The translations under genes and the position numbers were made by a program. 64,000 nucleotides of DNA from Hortaea werneckii (Eukaryota > Ascomycota > Dothideomycetes > Mycosphaerellales > Teratosphaeriaceae): positions 1,302,001 to 1,366,000 of the forward strand of contig JBAOKB010000020.1 of assembly GCA_037044905.1 (NCBI GenBank). Reading direction: 5' to 3'. Below the pieces are notes generated by a model, which searched no databases, was not told the DNA's origin, and worked only from the letters and a program-made list of their open reading frames with translations. Numbering within the stretch: the stretch's first letter is position 1; the number at the start of each line of letters is the position of its first letter. Of the stretch, positions 46,365 through 57,793 are shown in pieces.

Positions 46365-47397
46365 ATGCGTCTCTGGGCCATCGCTGACATCCACCTGTCC
46401 TTCAAGAGTAACCGAGAAGAATTTGCTCGGCTGGAGCCCCAGGGCCCCGACGATGGCCTGATCTTGGCCGGCGATGGTGTGCAATGGGTCCCATACCCCC
46501 AACCGTGACCCCGTTCTAGGCTGACAGCTGCTAGTTGGTGAATCGTTGGAAGTGCTGAATGAAGCTTTTGGGATCGCCAAGGCCAAGTTTCGACATGTCT
46601 TCTGGGTCCCGGGCAACCACGAGCTGTACAGCTCCAAGACTCACAAGGAAGAAGAAATGCATCTCAAGGGCGAGGCCAAATACATGGCGTGCATAGCTAC
46701 AGCCAAAAAGCACGGTGTACTCACTCCCGAAGACGACTTTATGACCTGGGTGTATGAGGACGAAGACGGTTTGCAGGTGGCGGCGGTCATCTGTCCAGTC
46801 TTCACGCTATATGACTACAGCTTTCGACCCCCAGAGGTGACGAGGGAAGGGTGTTTGGACTGGGCGATGGAGCACGGCATTCGCGCCACGGACGAGACAT
46901 TGCTGCACCCTGATCCGTACGCGAGCCGAGATGAATGGTGTGCGAAATTGGTATCCCAGAGCGAAACGAAGTTGCAGCGAGCTGCAGAGAGCGGCTTTCC
47001 GCTGGTCATAATTAACCACTGGCCACTGCGGGAAGACACAGTCTTCATCCCCAAAGTGCCCCGCTTCAGTCTCTGGTGTGGCACGAAGAAAACGGAGAAC
47101 TGGCATAAGCGATTCCACGCCAAGGTCGTCGTCACCGGCCACCTACACGTCCGACGTACTGACTGGATCGAGGGCGTGCGGTTTGAGGAAGTCAGCTTGG
47201 GCTATCCTCGCCAATGGCAGGAAGCAAAGGATGAGGGTCACAACGTCAACACTTTACTCAGGGAAATCTTACCTGGCCCCGCGACGCCTAAACGAGGCCA
47301 GGAACCTACCACGACCTGGAGAGGGCGCGGCCGCGGCTGGTCGCTGTCTCACGGCGTAGAATCAAATACGCCGCTCAGTCCCACTGCGAGAACCTAA
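46365..47397 (+). CDS. Calcineurin-like metallophosphoesterase
   Basis: Two-metal phosphoesterase of unknown substrate. Exons are 46365-46476 and 46535-47397 (324 residues). Metal-binding motifs are in order: DIH at 8-10, GD at 36-37 (completed just before the intron), GNHE at 64-67, a late NHWP His and GHLH at 239-242. No signal peptide or membrane helix, so cytosolic. The C-terminus carries a short RGRGRG patch. It lies about 630 bases from the transposon end and appears intact. Similar proteins occur in fungi and bacteria as predicted phosphohydrolases. Confidence 0.88.
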
Positions 47398-48485
47398 ACG
47401 GTCCGGCGGCTAAGAGCTGTGGGCGCCATTATCAATTAGCATAATGCCCTCACGCTTCTTACGCACTTCTGCTTCTTCTTCTAGGCTGTAGGATTTCAAG
47501 GCGCTCAACCGAGCCTTTGTTGCTCTTTGCCTTACTTTGAGCAGTTTTATTAGCAGCACTATTCGGCATAGCCGACATCAGAACACGAATTTTTATGCAG
47601 CGATTGAGCTGTGGTTGGCAGTACGCGACGCGCGATACTCCATTTTTATGCTGAGTTGAAACCATTCACACCGGGCGCGCTTCAGGTCGCAGAGCGCTTT
47701 GCATCGAGTTCCCATCAGGAAGGAAGGCGCGTACAAATCTCGCGTTACATTCTCCTGTCAACTTTCCACGTCATTTACACGCCATCTACAGTGCCGAGTC
47801 CCGTTGGACTCAATGCCGAAGGTCCTAGCAGCGGCTACCTCGACGATTTCCATGTGTGGTTATCGTCTGACGTGGACGAAGGATTCGTATCCCAGCAATC
47901 GTAAAAGCAGCGTGGACGCTCGTCTCTTAGCTGTGGCGGTCGGAGGGGGGATGAGAGAACAGCTAAAAGCAGTTGGTCGAAGGACCGTTGGCTTTCGCCC
48001 TGCAGGCAATCGGAAAGAATTGGGACACCATGGGAAATCTCGAAACAGGTTTGACACATGTTGTTTATCTTGAAGAAATGGATAGTACATTACAGTACCT
48101 ATGCAGCGTAGCATAACATGCCGGGCCCAACCTTTCACAACGGGCCTCACACAAAATGTATGAAAAGACAAATGAACACCGTGCACTTCGTTGCTACAAT
48201 CTACACGTCGCTTATTCTCCGAACAAGCCATTTGGTCGCTAGGAGATAGATTGTATAATACGAAGGGAGGGTGTCTCATATGCCGCATGTGCTACTGTGT
48301 ACTGTACGCACTCAATGCGGGCGCCGCTGATGATTAAAGCATTGACGATCCAGCTCGGGCCACTCACGCGAGACAGGCACGCTAACTGGAGGTTGTCGGC
48401 TTCCATGGCCCTTCATTGCAGATGCGACTCACTCGCAACGTATACCCGGCGCAGCGAGACGTCTTGACAAAAACCAGCGGCGATC
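47398..48485. other. Intergenic
   Basis: About 1.1 kb without a supported gene; open frames up to 142 codons show no domain. No strong repeat or promoter motif recognised. Confidence 0.5.
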
Positions 48486-49375
48486 ATGGCGGACCAGGGC
48501 ATGCTCGAGAGCTTCCAAGCAAGCTACCAGCGCATGGAACAAGCTCTACAGCGCCTCGTGGATTCCATCGCAGCATACAACCCGTTACCGGCCGCCAGCG
48601 ATGAGCTCCTGGCAGCCGACGACGAGTTGGGTAATCACCTCGAGACTCGTATGTCATGCGCAGAGCTTACAGTATAGCATATACACACTAACCAAGTGCA
48701 GTGGTGAGGCACCAGGACAACGTTCGCCGACTGGAGAAACTACGGCGTCAAGCAGAGGACAACGATACGAGAGCGCGAAGTACGCTGCAACAGATCGCAG
48801 ACTTAAGGAAGGAGGTCAGCACGATACCATCTACGAGCGCATCCTCCGACCGCGCGACCACTGTCGACGAGATCCTCTCGTACGCGCGATTCATTAGCCC
48901 GACAACCGTCCCGCCTACCTTCAGAAAGCAAGATGTCCAGCTCAAACCCATCAAGACCGGGCCAGCCGACACGCACATGCCGAACGGCGTAGCAACGCCG
49001 CCCGGCGGCGCACAGCAGGAGGAAGACAACGCGCGGGATGTGAAGGCAGAAGAAGTGGGAGCGAAGACGCTGAGGCCCGAGCAAGCAGCCTGGCTCGATC
49101 CGCTGGCCGGCCTGCCGTTTGAGCCCTGGCCGTCGGTCGACAAGATCCAGGCTGGCGCCTTGGGCGAGATCCAGAAGATGGTTGAGGCCGGGAGGGACCC
49201 GGCCAGTGTCCTGAGTCCCGCGGAGCAGGCTGAAGCTGACAAGAGGCGGGCGGAAGAGGAGGAGCGCGAGCGGTTGGAGGAGCTGGAGCGCGAGAAGAGG
49301 AGGGCGAGTATGTTTGATATCCAGCGGAGGCGTACTGCGGTTGATGAGTCGGATGTCTTCGATCCGGACGCTTAG
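48486..49375 (+). CDS. med4: Mediator complex subunit 4
   Basis: Core subunit of the Mediator middle module, bridging activators and RNA polymerase II. Exons are 48486-48648 and 48702-49375 (278 residues); the intron has a CACTAAC branch site. The N-terminal helical coil (residues 1-130) is followed by the Med4 signature EILSYARFISPTTVPPTF. A Pro-rich segment with WLDPLAGLPFEPWPSVDKI and a charged coiled C-terminal helix ending in ESDVFDPDA complete the protein. Length and layout suit filamentous fungi. Confidence 0.88.
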
Positions 49376-50175
49376 AGGTAGAGGCGGGTTACCGTAGTGG
49401 CATGCGCTGTACTGGCCTTGTCATGATCCGGGCATGTTTGAGCTGCGTGCCAAGGGCGTATGTTTTTGCAGATGATCTGGTACCTACTAGTCTACGGACT
49501 GGTGCGGTGGTGAACATCACAGCTTTCCTCTCACAGACACCTCACAGACACTGCATCCGATGCCTTGGAACCTACTGCAGCAGCCGAATGAGGTTCGATG
49601 GCCCTCGGGGTTGTCTAGTTCGAAAGGGCGGGCGATAATTGACGACGAAGATCACTAATCCATGTCACGCGAAATGCCATGTCAGTTTCACGTTCGCACA
49701 TTTCGTCCTGTCATCCTCTTACTTTCCCATTCGAATCCACGTCAGGACTGGCTCATGTCAAATGGTTTTATTGCCTTTGCAAAGCTAAACGGGCAGCAAT
49801 CGGCATTTGCGTGTAGCATATCACGCCACTCCAGCCGCTTCATCAGGTGCGGCGGCAATCTGAAACACGAGATGCCAATTCGCCAACCACTCTCTGCAAG
49901 CGAGATGCAACAACCTCGAACGTCCTTCATATCCCTGGGCGGTACATGGGCGCGAATACCTTGTAATTCAAGATGCCGCAATTATCTGTTGCCGCGTTGG
50001 CAATTCATCTTCTCTCTAACATCTTCACTCGCGCTGGTCGCAAATTGTTTACAAGCGCTGGCCGCCAAAGATACGGGTTTCTTTCTAGTCATTCTTTCCT
50101 TCGATCGTAAAAACATAAACACTGGCAATTATCGAAGCGGTGGTACTCTGCGGAGAATGAAGGGCTGCAAGTGCT
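49376..50175. other. Intergenic or unresolved 5' exons
   Basis: 800 bases before the Ser/Thr-rich membrane protein. A short frame from an ATG at 49972 (MPQLSVAALAIHLLSNIF) resembles a hydrophobic leader and shares its reading frame, but a stop intervenes, so joining it would need an intron I cannot define. Confidence 0.4.
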
Positions 50176-51867
50176 ATGATGGTGGATTGGCGATCACGCA
50201 GCACACAGGCGCACATCGAACCCGACAATCCAGTTCCATCCCCGTATCCTTGGAGGCGAGTCTGTCCAGAGGAATCAGTATACACCGCATCTAGCAGAGC
50301 ACATGTCGTCCCTATACCGGAAAGTGAGACGCTGGCGTCAACAAAGCGAACGAACATTTCAGCTACCGCTCAGGCTATGGAGCCAACATCGACGGTCACG
50401 GTGCTGGGATCCACCGTAATGCGGACCACATACCTGACCATTCACAGGAATACGAAACCTACAGACGGGACTGCTTATGCACGGACGAGTGCGTCAGTCA
50501 GTGGAAGTCACTTGGATGTGAGCAGCAGCCGCTCATCGTCGATGTCTATTGACACTACTCCCCTTCCCACAACCTCGGATGTGAACGAAGAAGATGGCCT
50601 TGGAACACTCCCTGCGATTGTAACTCGAGGTTCAATCAATGGGTATAATTCAGCTTCATCGATAAAAGCGTCCACGACATCGCCAACATCAGCAGTGGCC
50701 ACAAACCAAAGCCCGTCAGCTAGCCCTGAAGCAAATGAGCAACCCCAGAAGAATGCAATCATCGGCGGAGTATCAGGCGCAATTGCTGGTCTTCTACTCA
50801 TGGGGGTCCTCATAGCCTTCTGCCTTCGAAGACGGAAACCCCGCAACGAAGACTCCGATTCCGTCAGCGAGAAAGGCAACATCAGACCTGCGTTAAAACG
50901 CAAATGGACTGAACTTACCGGCAAAGGTACGCCGAAGCCAACACCTCAGATGCCGCAGGATACGCCTGTCACGGTCGATGAGGACCACCACATCATCCGC
51001 ATGAACACCACGCATTGGGCCAGACCATTCGCAAAGGGCCAAGGAGAAGGCTTTAGGGAATCAGTCGGGCCAGCACAGCTGCGCGTCGTCAATCCGGATC
51101 CTTCACGGCCTAGTACACCACGGATATCCTCAGAGACTGCCGGTAGCTTCCTGAAGAAGCAGAGGACGGCCTTCGCAGCTGTGCTTGCCAATGCAGGGCG
51201 GTCGAGGTCGAATTCCAGACTCAGCGGCCAGCCTCCTCCCAATGTGCCGGAGATTGTCGTTGATCCGGCACTGTCGAGCGAGTGCATTGCCCATTCTCCT
51301 CACAACCCTGCATCCCGATCAAACCCTTCACCAACCTCGTCGCCGGAAAACCATCGTTCATCGCAAGGCTCCTCTTCAATGGGTTTGCCTTCCGACCCCG
51401 CACACACCTCTCCCTCCTCACAACAGCAACAGCAACGACCGGGCCTATCACCCTTACAGAGTGCCGGAAACGTAGCCAAAAGGACCTTAAGCCACATAGG
51501 CAGCATCTTGAACCCCTTCCGCACGCCCTCAGGCGCCGGGATCGAGGCCATCGGCGGGTCGAGACGGCACTCCCTCATCTCGACACAGTCATCAGCTACT
51601 TTATCCTCCTCTCGGCTCTCTTCGAACCGGGATACGACCACCCGGACTACATATAGCGATCCGTTTGATCTCGATCGACCGAGCGTGCGGGGGAGTGTCC
51701 CCCAGCTTGTCTCACGATATGAGGGGTTCCCGGAGCAGGAACACCAGCTGCAGCATCTTCAGCAGCAATTGCAGCCAGCACCGCCCATCTACACGACTGA
51801 GATGCAGCGGCGGAGGTTGGAGCATACGCGAAGTCCCCCGATTTGGATGGTGTACGAAGGGACTTGA
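50176..51867 (+). CDS. Ser/Thr-rich single-pass membrane protein, unknown function
   Basis: 563 residues as an uninterrupted frame from ATG at 50176. The first ~190 residues are Ser/Thr-rich and suited to heavy O-glycosylation. One membrane helix follows (about 195-217, GGVSGAIAGLLLMGVLIAFC) with a basic CLRRRK stop-transfer. The remaining ~340 residues are disordered, rich in Ser, Pro and Gln, with many S-P and R-x-x-S sites. This layout resembles fungal wall-stress sensors in outline only; no WSC or other named domain is visible. There is no signal peptide at this start, so upstream exons may be missing. A run of 23 A begins 19 bases after the stop. Confidence 0.7.
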   Translation: MMVDWRSRSTQAHIEPDNPVPSPYPWRRVCPEESVYTASSRAHVVPIPESETLASTKRTNISATAQAMEPTSTVTVLGSTVMRTTYLTIHRNTKPTDGTAYARTSASVSGSHLDVSSSRSSSMSIDTTPLPTTSDVNEEDGLGTLPAIVTRGSINGYNSASSIKASTTSPTSAVATNQSPSASPEANEQPQKNAIIGGVSGAIAGLLLMGVLIAFCLRRRKPRNEDSDSVSEKGNIRPALKRKWTELTGKGTPKPTPQMPQDTPVTVDEDHHIIRMNTTHWARPFAKGQGEGFRESVGPAQLRVVNPDPSRPSTPRISSETAGSFLKKQRTAFAAVLANAGRSRSNSRLSGQPPPNVPEIVVDPALSSECIAHSPHNPASRSNPSPTSSPENHRSSQGSSSMGLPSDPAHTSPSSQQQQQRPGLSPLQSAGNVAKRTLSHIGSILNPFRTPSGAGIEAIGGSRRHSLISTQSSATLSSSRLSSNRDTTTRTTYSDPFDLDRPSVRGSVPQLVSRYEGFPEQEHQLQHLQQQLQPAPPIYTTEMQRRRLEHTRSPPIWMVYEGT

Positions 51868-52340
51868 CAGCAAAGGGAAAGAACCAAAAAAAAAAAAAAA
51901 AAAAAAAAGAGAGAAAGAGACGTTGTGTTCGATTGAACGAAACTTTTTATGATGAGCTAGCTGCCTCATACATTTTCTGATACGCAAACTATTGGCTGGC
52001 AAAAGATTAAGCGAAAAATATCCTCTATATCTATACAGTAGTACCTCTTATAACGAATACATCATTCCAGTCATCATACATCATGAGCGTTTCAGCGCTC
52101 GGCCGAAAAAAAAAATGAAGTCCTTTTTTTTCTCCCCACCTACGCTCTAATCGCAAAACCAAAAAGAAGCAATAAAAATGAAGGCCGAATCGCTCAAAAC
52201 GCTTTATGCATCTGTGTAAGAATATCCTCCGTATCCGACAATGTTTGAGCACATTGGCCCCAGCCCGGGAGCCGCCGCAGCAGCAGCAAACGCCGTAAGA
52301 AAGCCCTATGCACTTGAGATCGTGACAGGGGAGACGAAAT
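51868..52340. other. Convergent 3' spacer with A23 tract
   Basis: Spacer between the membrane-protein gene and the opposing 2EXR gene. It contains a homopolymer of 23 A (51886-51908) and AT-rich sequence. Likely 3' untranslated regions. Confidence 0.5.
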
Positions 52341-53629
52341 CTAGTCGTACAGCTTCACCTTCCTCACCATAGTCTTCATGAGCGACTTGCGCACGGGCTC
52401 CGCCTGCTTGGATTCCGTCGCGAAGACGATTTCCGGCCGGGTGAGCGGGTACCGGACCAGATCGACCGCGTCGGCCTTGATGCGCGTCAGGTAGGCCAGG
52501 AAGCGCTCGTCCGTCGCCTGCGACCCGTCTGCGGCCGTGGAAGTTGAGCTTCAGCGTCTGCAGCTGCGCGTAGTCGCCCAGATGTCGTAGGATGGAAATG
52601 AGCGCTTCGTCGTGGACGAATCGCCGGTCCTCGTGGCTCATGGTATCGGGGTTGAGACACGGGGTGGCGTCTTCGAATTGGAAGCTCAGGTGTCGGATCA
52701 TGGCGGTGTTCGCTGGCCCGATGGTCTTGAGGAACTTGCGTATACTCTGATTTTCGTGGTTAGCTTCTGCGACTGGCAAATCAATATGCAAGTTGAGGAA
52801 GAGCACTCACTTTAAAGCCAAGCTCGCTCCATTCGGCCTGCCAGAACGATCCGTGACGGTCTGAACGGCGAGAGAAGAAGAATTCGTTCTCGCCGTAGAG
52901 AATGCCGCTGGCTTCCTGGTGCACCTGGCGGCATGTCCGCAGGAAAGCGGCACTTCGGGAAAAGTTGGTGGGTCTGGAAAGGGTGAATCTGCCTTTGGCG
53001 ACGAAAGTGAGGCGGTAGATTTCATTGCGGAGTTCAGCTGGGAGGTCGAGGAAGCCAGTCTTGCGGCTAGGTTGGGATCGCGGTGGCGGCTGTGGTGTGC
53101 TTGTTTGCGGTCGAGTAAAGCCTATGGGGACGGATGAAGGGTGAGGTGGTCCGATAGGTGGCGGCATACCTCCGAGGCCGGGAGTCAGGTGGAGGACAAT
53201 GGGTCCGGTGTGACCGAGCGGCACGTTGACCATGAGGTCTTTGATCACGATTTGGGTTCCCTGGCAAGTGACTGGCGTGGGTGCGTGGAGGCTCATTTCA
53301 GGCATTCCCTGAGGGCGTGGTGGGACAGCTCCGCTTTCGCTTTCGCATCTCGACTCGGAGGGGGAGTTGAAGTCGTAGTCGTCATCAGATAGTGGAGGAG
53401 ATGGTGACCGTTTCCTCTTCTTCGATGGGTGGCGGGATACGGCTATGATAGACTCATCGTCGCTGCTCTCCTCATCGGTGACGGCAATGGCCGAATCGAC
53501 GAACGGGGAGTCGGCTTTCTGTGATCTACGGATGGGTCTGCCAGTGCGTGGGTGGAAGTCCATGGCGAAGTCGCCGTCGCCCAGTTCGGAGCTGATTTCG
53601 GCTAGCTTCCTTTGCTTTGTCCTCGGCAT
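52341..53629 (-). CDS. 2EXR-domain protein with a frameshift
   Basis: Member of the large fungal group with an F-box-like 2EXR domain; function unknown. Exons are 53629-52811 and 52746-52341. The first ~180 residues are basic/acidic and Pro-rich with a KKRKR nuclear-signal-like patch. The domain starts at FLDLPAELRNEIYRLTFVAK and includes FLRTCRQVHQEASGILYGEN. In the second exon the frame changes near 52525-52540. Before it the protein reads LQTLKLNFHG; after it the sensible continuation, TDERFLAYLTRIKADAVDLV, lies in the neighbouring frame and ends in VRKVKLYD at 52341. Without the shift the protein would run to 52306 with arginine/glycine-rich, non-native-looking sequence. Sequencing error, real variation or decay cannot be separated. 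Confidence 0.75.
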
Positions 53630-55216
53630 GTTGGGTGGTGGTGGCGTCGTAGTGCCTGTTCGGTGGTGGAGTTGGACTACGGACTACGTCGTGGTGGTGG
53701 ATGAGGTGGCGGAAACAGGCAGGGTGTGGACGAGAGTGAGAGCAGGTGGAAGTGGAGTGGGGTAGCAGGTGTGGATGAAGTAGGCGGAGTGCGAAGGTGA
53801 GGACTGGAGGTTTCAGGTAGGTAGGAAATAGGTCTTCTTAATACCGGCAGGCGAGACGGGAGAGTCCAGACGATGGAAGGAACAATGGAAGGGCAGGAGC
53901 AGTGGACAAGACGAGGCAAGGGCAAGCGGGAGGCCCTTTCATATTTTTATGTGGTACAGACGGGAGCAGCTGCAGCACGTGTTGCCAAATACCGTACCGT
54001 TCGGGTCACTGCATTGATGCTCCCCTGATTACAGTACCGCAACGTTTCCAGGCGGCACAGCAGATGCTCCCGCTCGCACACCATCCCTCCCGCCTGTACC
54101 TGGCTGGCTGCGGTGGGCAGTCGCCAAGTATGTCGAGTCAATGGTGATGAAATCTGGCACGCTTCGTCACAGAGCTGGCGCCGAGTGGAGCGGTTAGCAG
54201 CGAATACACTTCGAAGCACCAGGCCATAACGTGGTCCCGTCACGCTGGAGACTTTAGGCTACGCCTGGCGAAACGTGGTAGAGAAGTGCCGAGGGCATGT
54301 CTAGCACCGCCTGCTGATGAATGGGAGTGCGATCAGCGCCCTATAGCAGCTGCGTTATATAGCTTCACGCGAGCTCATAATCTGCTATTATATGCCGACC
54401 CAGCGCGGTGGACCGGCGACACAGCGCCACCGTCCGTCCACATGCTCCCGCCGCCTGACAAATCGTCACGTGAGCGGCCCTTGGGCTGCTTGGACCGAGG
54501 TTGTATGCACGGCGGCCCTCCCCGTCACGCACGTAACGCTACTATGTACCTTATCTGTGACTTGACCGCTGGAGCGAGCCGAGCTCGCCGAAATCGGACG
54601 GCACGCAAGAAGGGACGGGAGGTGGACGGACAGGGTTCGCGAAAAAAAGGATTCAAAATCATCTTCACCATTAATGCCGTGAATGCTTCCGCACGGTGCT
54701 ACCAGAACCAAAGTTATCAGAAAGTTTCTTTGTCCCTCTCAAGGTGGTGAGGTGCCCGGGACACATCGGCAGAACCCACGCCGCCCAGCGCGAAGCTGGA
54801 CAGGTGAATCTCGCGACGTATAGGCATTTCATCGTCTGTCTTTAGTTTGGTGAAGAGAGGAAGACGGGGTGGGCAGGGAGCGGGCAGAATTTTGAAGTGT
54901 CCCGTCGGTGTTCGGTGCTTCGGTTGAAGCGGGCCGAGGCGCGCGGCTCGCTCGACGCCTTCGCCCTCTCTCGAACTTCTGGGCGTTTTCCTCTTTCGAA
55001 GACTCGCTGCACGTGTGAGGCGCGGTTTGGATTTGGATTTGCATCTGGATTTGGATGCCGCGGTCGGTAGCGAAGACCCGGACGGTGTCAAATACAGAGT
55101 AATAGCACCACTCTTTGCCTGCAGTGGCTTGCTAGAGGAGTAGAGCTCGGCTTGCTTACTCGGTGGCTGATATACCAGAGCAACCCTCATCCTCATCATC
55201 CCACCAGTCCGCCAAG
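53630..55216. other. Divergent intergenic region
   Basis: 1.6 kb between the divergent 2EXR and gpn3 starts. GT- and CT-rich stretches lie near the 2EXR start. The open frames (up to 160 codons) have low-complexity composition and are not called. Confidence 0.5.
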
Positions 55217-56116
55217 ATGGGCTCCAAGTATGGCACCATCATCATGGGCCCTGCCGGTGCCGGCAAGACGACCTTTTGCTCCGCCTTGATCCAGCATCTC
55301 CGCAATAATAAGCGTTCCTGCTTCTATATCAACCTCGATCCAGCCGCCGAAGAATTTGTGTACGAGCCGGACATTGACATCAGGGAGCTCATCACCCTCG
55401 AAGATGTTATGGAAGAGCTCCACCTCGGCCCTAATGGCGGCCTGATATACTGCTTCGAGTTCTTGCTGGAGAACATGGACTTCCTGACCGAGCCGCTGGA
55501 GGATGTCACGGAAGAGTACCTCATCCTCATCGACATGCCCGGCCAGATCGAGCTGTATACCCACGTGCCCATCATCCCCAATCTTGTGAAGACGCTGAAC
55601 CGCGGAAGCCTGAACATAAGCATGTGTGCAGCCTACCTGCTTGAAAGCACTTTCATTGTCGACCGAGCCAAGTTCTTCGCCGGCACCCTGAGTGCCATGA
55701 GTGCGATGCTGATGCTTGAGCTCCCCCACGTCAACATCCTCAGCAAGATGGATCTGGTGAAGGGCCAAGTAGCGCGGAAAGAGTTGAAAAAGTACATCGA
55801 GCCTGATATCAGTCTGCTGCAGGATGCGCCAGAGAGCGGACTGCTGTATGAATACAAAGATGGGGTAGACAACGGCGATCCCACTGATGCCGACAAGGTC
55901 ATGAGCGGAGATTCTTTCTCCAAGCTCAACCGTGCAGTGGGCAACTTGATTGATGAGTTCAGCTTGGTGTCTTTTCTGAAGCTGGATGCGCAGAACGAGG
56001 ACAGCGTCGGCGCAGTGTTGAGCTACATCGACGATGCGATTCAGTTCCACGAGGCGCAGGAGCCCAGAGAACCCGGCGACGATATGTTAATGGACGATGA
56101 TGCAGAGACGGGATGA
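55217..56116 (+). CDS. gpn3: GPN-loop GTPase 3
   Basis: GTPase needed for assembly and nuclear import of RNA polymerases II and III. Intronless, 299 residues from the first ATG (MGSKYGTIIMGPAGAGKTTF). The P-loop GPAGAGKTT is at residues 11-19, the defining Gly-Pro-Asn loop at 71-73 (LGPNGG), the switch II DMPGQIELYTH and the guanine-specificity SKMDL motif are all present. The C-terminal tail is acidic (DDMLMDDDAETG). Normal length. It converges with the histidine phosphatase gene, leaving 100 bases between stops. Confidence 0.95.
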   Translation: MGSKYGTIIMGPAGAGKTTFCSALIQHLRNNKRSCFYINLDPAAEEFVYEPDIDIRELITLEDVMEELHLGPNGGLIYCFEFLLENMDFLTEPLEDVTEEYLILIDMPGQIELYTHVPIIPNLVKTLNRGSLNISMCAAYLLESTFIVDRAKFFAGTLSAMSAMLMLELPHVNILSKMDLVKGQVARKELKKYIEPDISLLQDAPESGLLYEYKDGVDNGDPTDADKVMSGDSFSKLNRAVGNLIDEFSLVSFLKLDAQNEDSVGAVLSYIDDAIQFHEAQEPREPGDDMLMDDDAETG

Positions 56117-56216
56117 AGAAAGTAACTAAATGCAGGAAAACAAAGAGAACTTGCTTGTGCTACAGCTTGGCATGTGAAGAAATGCTACGGCAGGACACGC
56201 ACCCACTCCACCCATG

Positions 56217-57141
56217 CTACACCGAGATCGACTTGCCACGTTCTTTCGGGCGATTGAGTCTGGGGCCTTCCTCCTTTGCGCCTCGTCGAAGCATCGACTC
56301 ATCCGTCTCTCGGATCATCGCCCCTTCATCACCTTCCACGAACGAAAAGGTCCGGAGCTCTGTCTCTCCCCACCACGGCGTCGTCTGCTCGCCCTTATCA
56401 TTGACATCTCCCGTGAGATAATGGTTAAAGAACCCATGGCTCACAAGCACCACCTCCTTCTCCGGCCGGTCCCTGATAAAGCGACGCAGCTTGGCAGCAC
56501 GGGCATTGAGCGAAGGCGGATCCACCGCAAGTTCCTGATCATGATGCCACCATCCATACTTGACATTGTCAAAGTCCACTACGTCTGGGAAGTCAGCCTG
56601 CAGGATGTCAACTTCGCTTCCCGTATCACACGGCGCGTCCGAGGCCTCTTCCGCAATAGGCAAAGCGACGATCTTCTTGCCTCGCTTCACCACGGGCTCG
56701 AAGGCGAGATGGCAAGTCTGTAATGCCCTGCGCATTGGCGAGGCAAGCAGTAATTCGATCTGTCGCAGCCAAACAACATTAGCTTCAGCAAAGATAGACA
56801 GCAAAAGATATCCAAATCCCCCCAATGTTTCCACCGATTAAAAGTTCTAAAACGCCCACGTTCCTTTGGTATATTGGAGCGAATAGTCAAACATACCTGC
56901 GCATGTCTCTGAAAGCTTTCACAGCGTTCCCGGCACTGCTGCTCCCCCGTCGGCGTGAGCCAGGGATCGTGGATCTGGTGTCCGTTCGGCGACACCGCTT
57001 CGCTGTGCCACCCTTGACCGTGCCGCATCACATGTAAGATCGGAGCCACTAAAAACCCGCCAAACAAACAAAACAATCGTTAGCCGCCTGACCGCCCTGG
57101 GTCTCTCGAAGAACGGAACCACAACGAAATTCTCGCTCACT
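56217..57141 (-). CDS. Histidine phosphatase (phosphoglycerate mutase-like); start codon split by intron
   Basis: Branch of the histidine phosphatase superfamily, probably a cytosolic phosphatase of unknown substrate. I read exons 57141 (a single coding base, A), 57048-56897 and 56759-56217 (231 residues). The start ATG is divided A|TG by a 92-base intron with GTGAGC donor, GGCTAAC branch site and TTTTTAG acceptor. The product begins MAPILHVMRHGQGWHSEAVS, with catalytic R9-H10-G11. The second exon junction gives HAQIELLLASPMRRALQT, the conserved substrate-loop region. The later VLVSHGFFNHYLTGD supplies the second catalytic His. The first internal ATG (VMRHG) would delete part of the beta strand before the catalytic motif. 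Confidence 0.85.
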
Positions 57142-57793
57142 TTTGTTGGAGTTTTCGGATTTTGCCGTTGGAGATTTCTGGGGGTTCACGACTATATATC
57201 GTCCAGCTGTAAAACGCACTTCTTCTTGCTTGCTCCTTCCGGTCCTCTTGATGTCCTTTTGGGTCTGCTTATCGGCGGGGCTCCAATGTTCGAGACGGAC
57301 TTTTGACACTGGTATGGACGACGTCACTGTGCGTCGTCGGAGGGCTACCTGAACCTTAATTTTCTTTCCAGTTATGCCCACCCTGGTGCATACCTACCTG
57401 GTGAGTGGAAGTCGAAGTAGGGTGGTAGCGTGGTTTCAGCCCGCGGGAAAAAGTAAAATGAGTGGACACACGCGAACGCATTGCATAAAATTCTTATATG
57501 GCGTCTTCCTCTCTCTGTCTCGGTGCCGCAGCAAGAAGGCCGTGTTGAAACGTTGAGTCGGCGTCAGGTGAAGGAGTATGAGGAACGCAAGAGGCCGTGA
57601 ACTCGAGCCCCTGTCGCTCTAAATGAGGTAAATGCAAGCATCTAGGTAGACCTCAATACCAAGCACTGAGGCAATTTTCCCAAAAAAAAAAAAAATGAAA
57701 AAGAAACCCAATGAAAAAGAATTGGAACAAACGAGAGATAAAGAAAGAGACAGAGGAAGGACTGTAGTAGATAGATACTTTTTCTCGCGGTAT
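57142..57793. other. Intergenic
   Basis: 652 bases between the histidine phosphatase leader and the pmr1 stop. Includes an A14 run at 57682-57695. No gene supported. Confidence 0.5.

Noticed and set aside
54717..55199. 160-codon minus-strand frame upstream of gpn3
   Set aside because: Low-complexity Ser/Lys/Arg/Pro sequence overlapping the gpn3 leader; no domain and no splice support.
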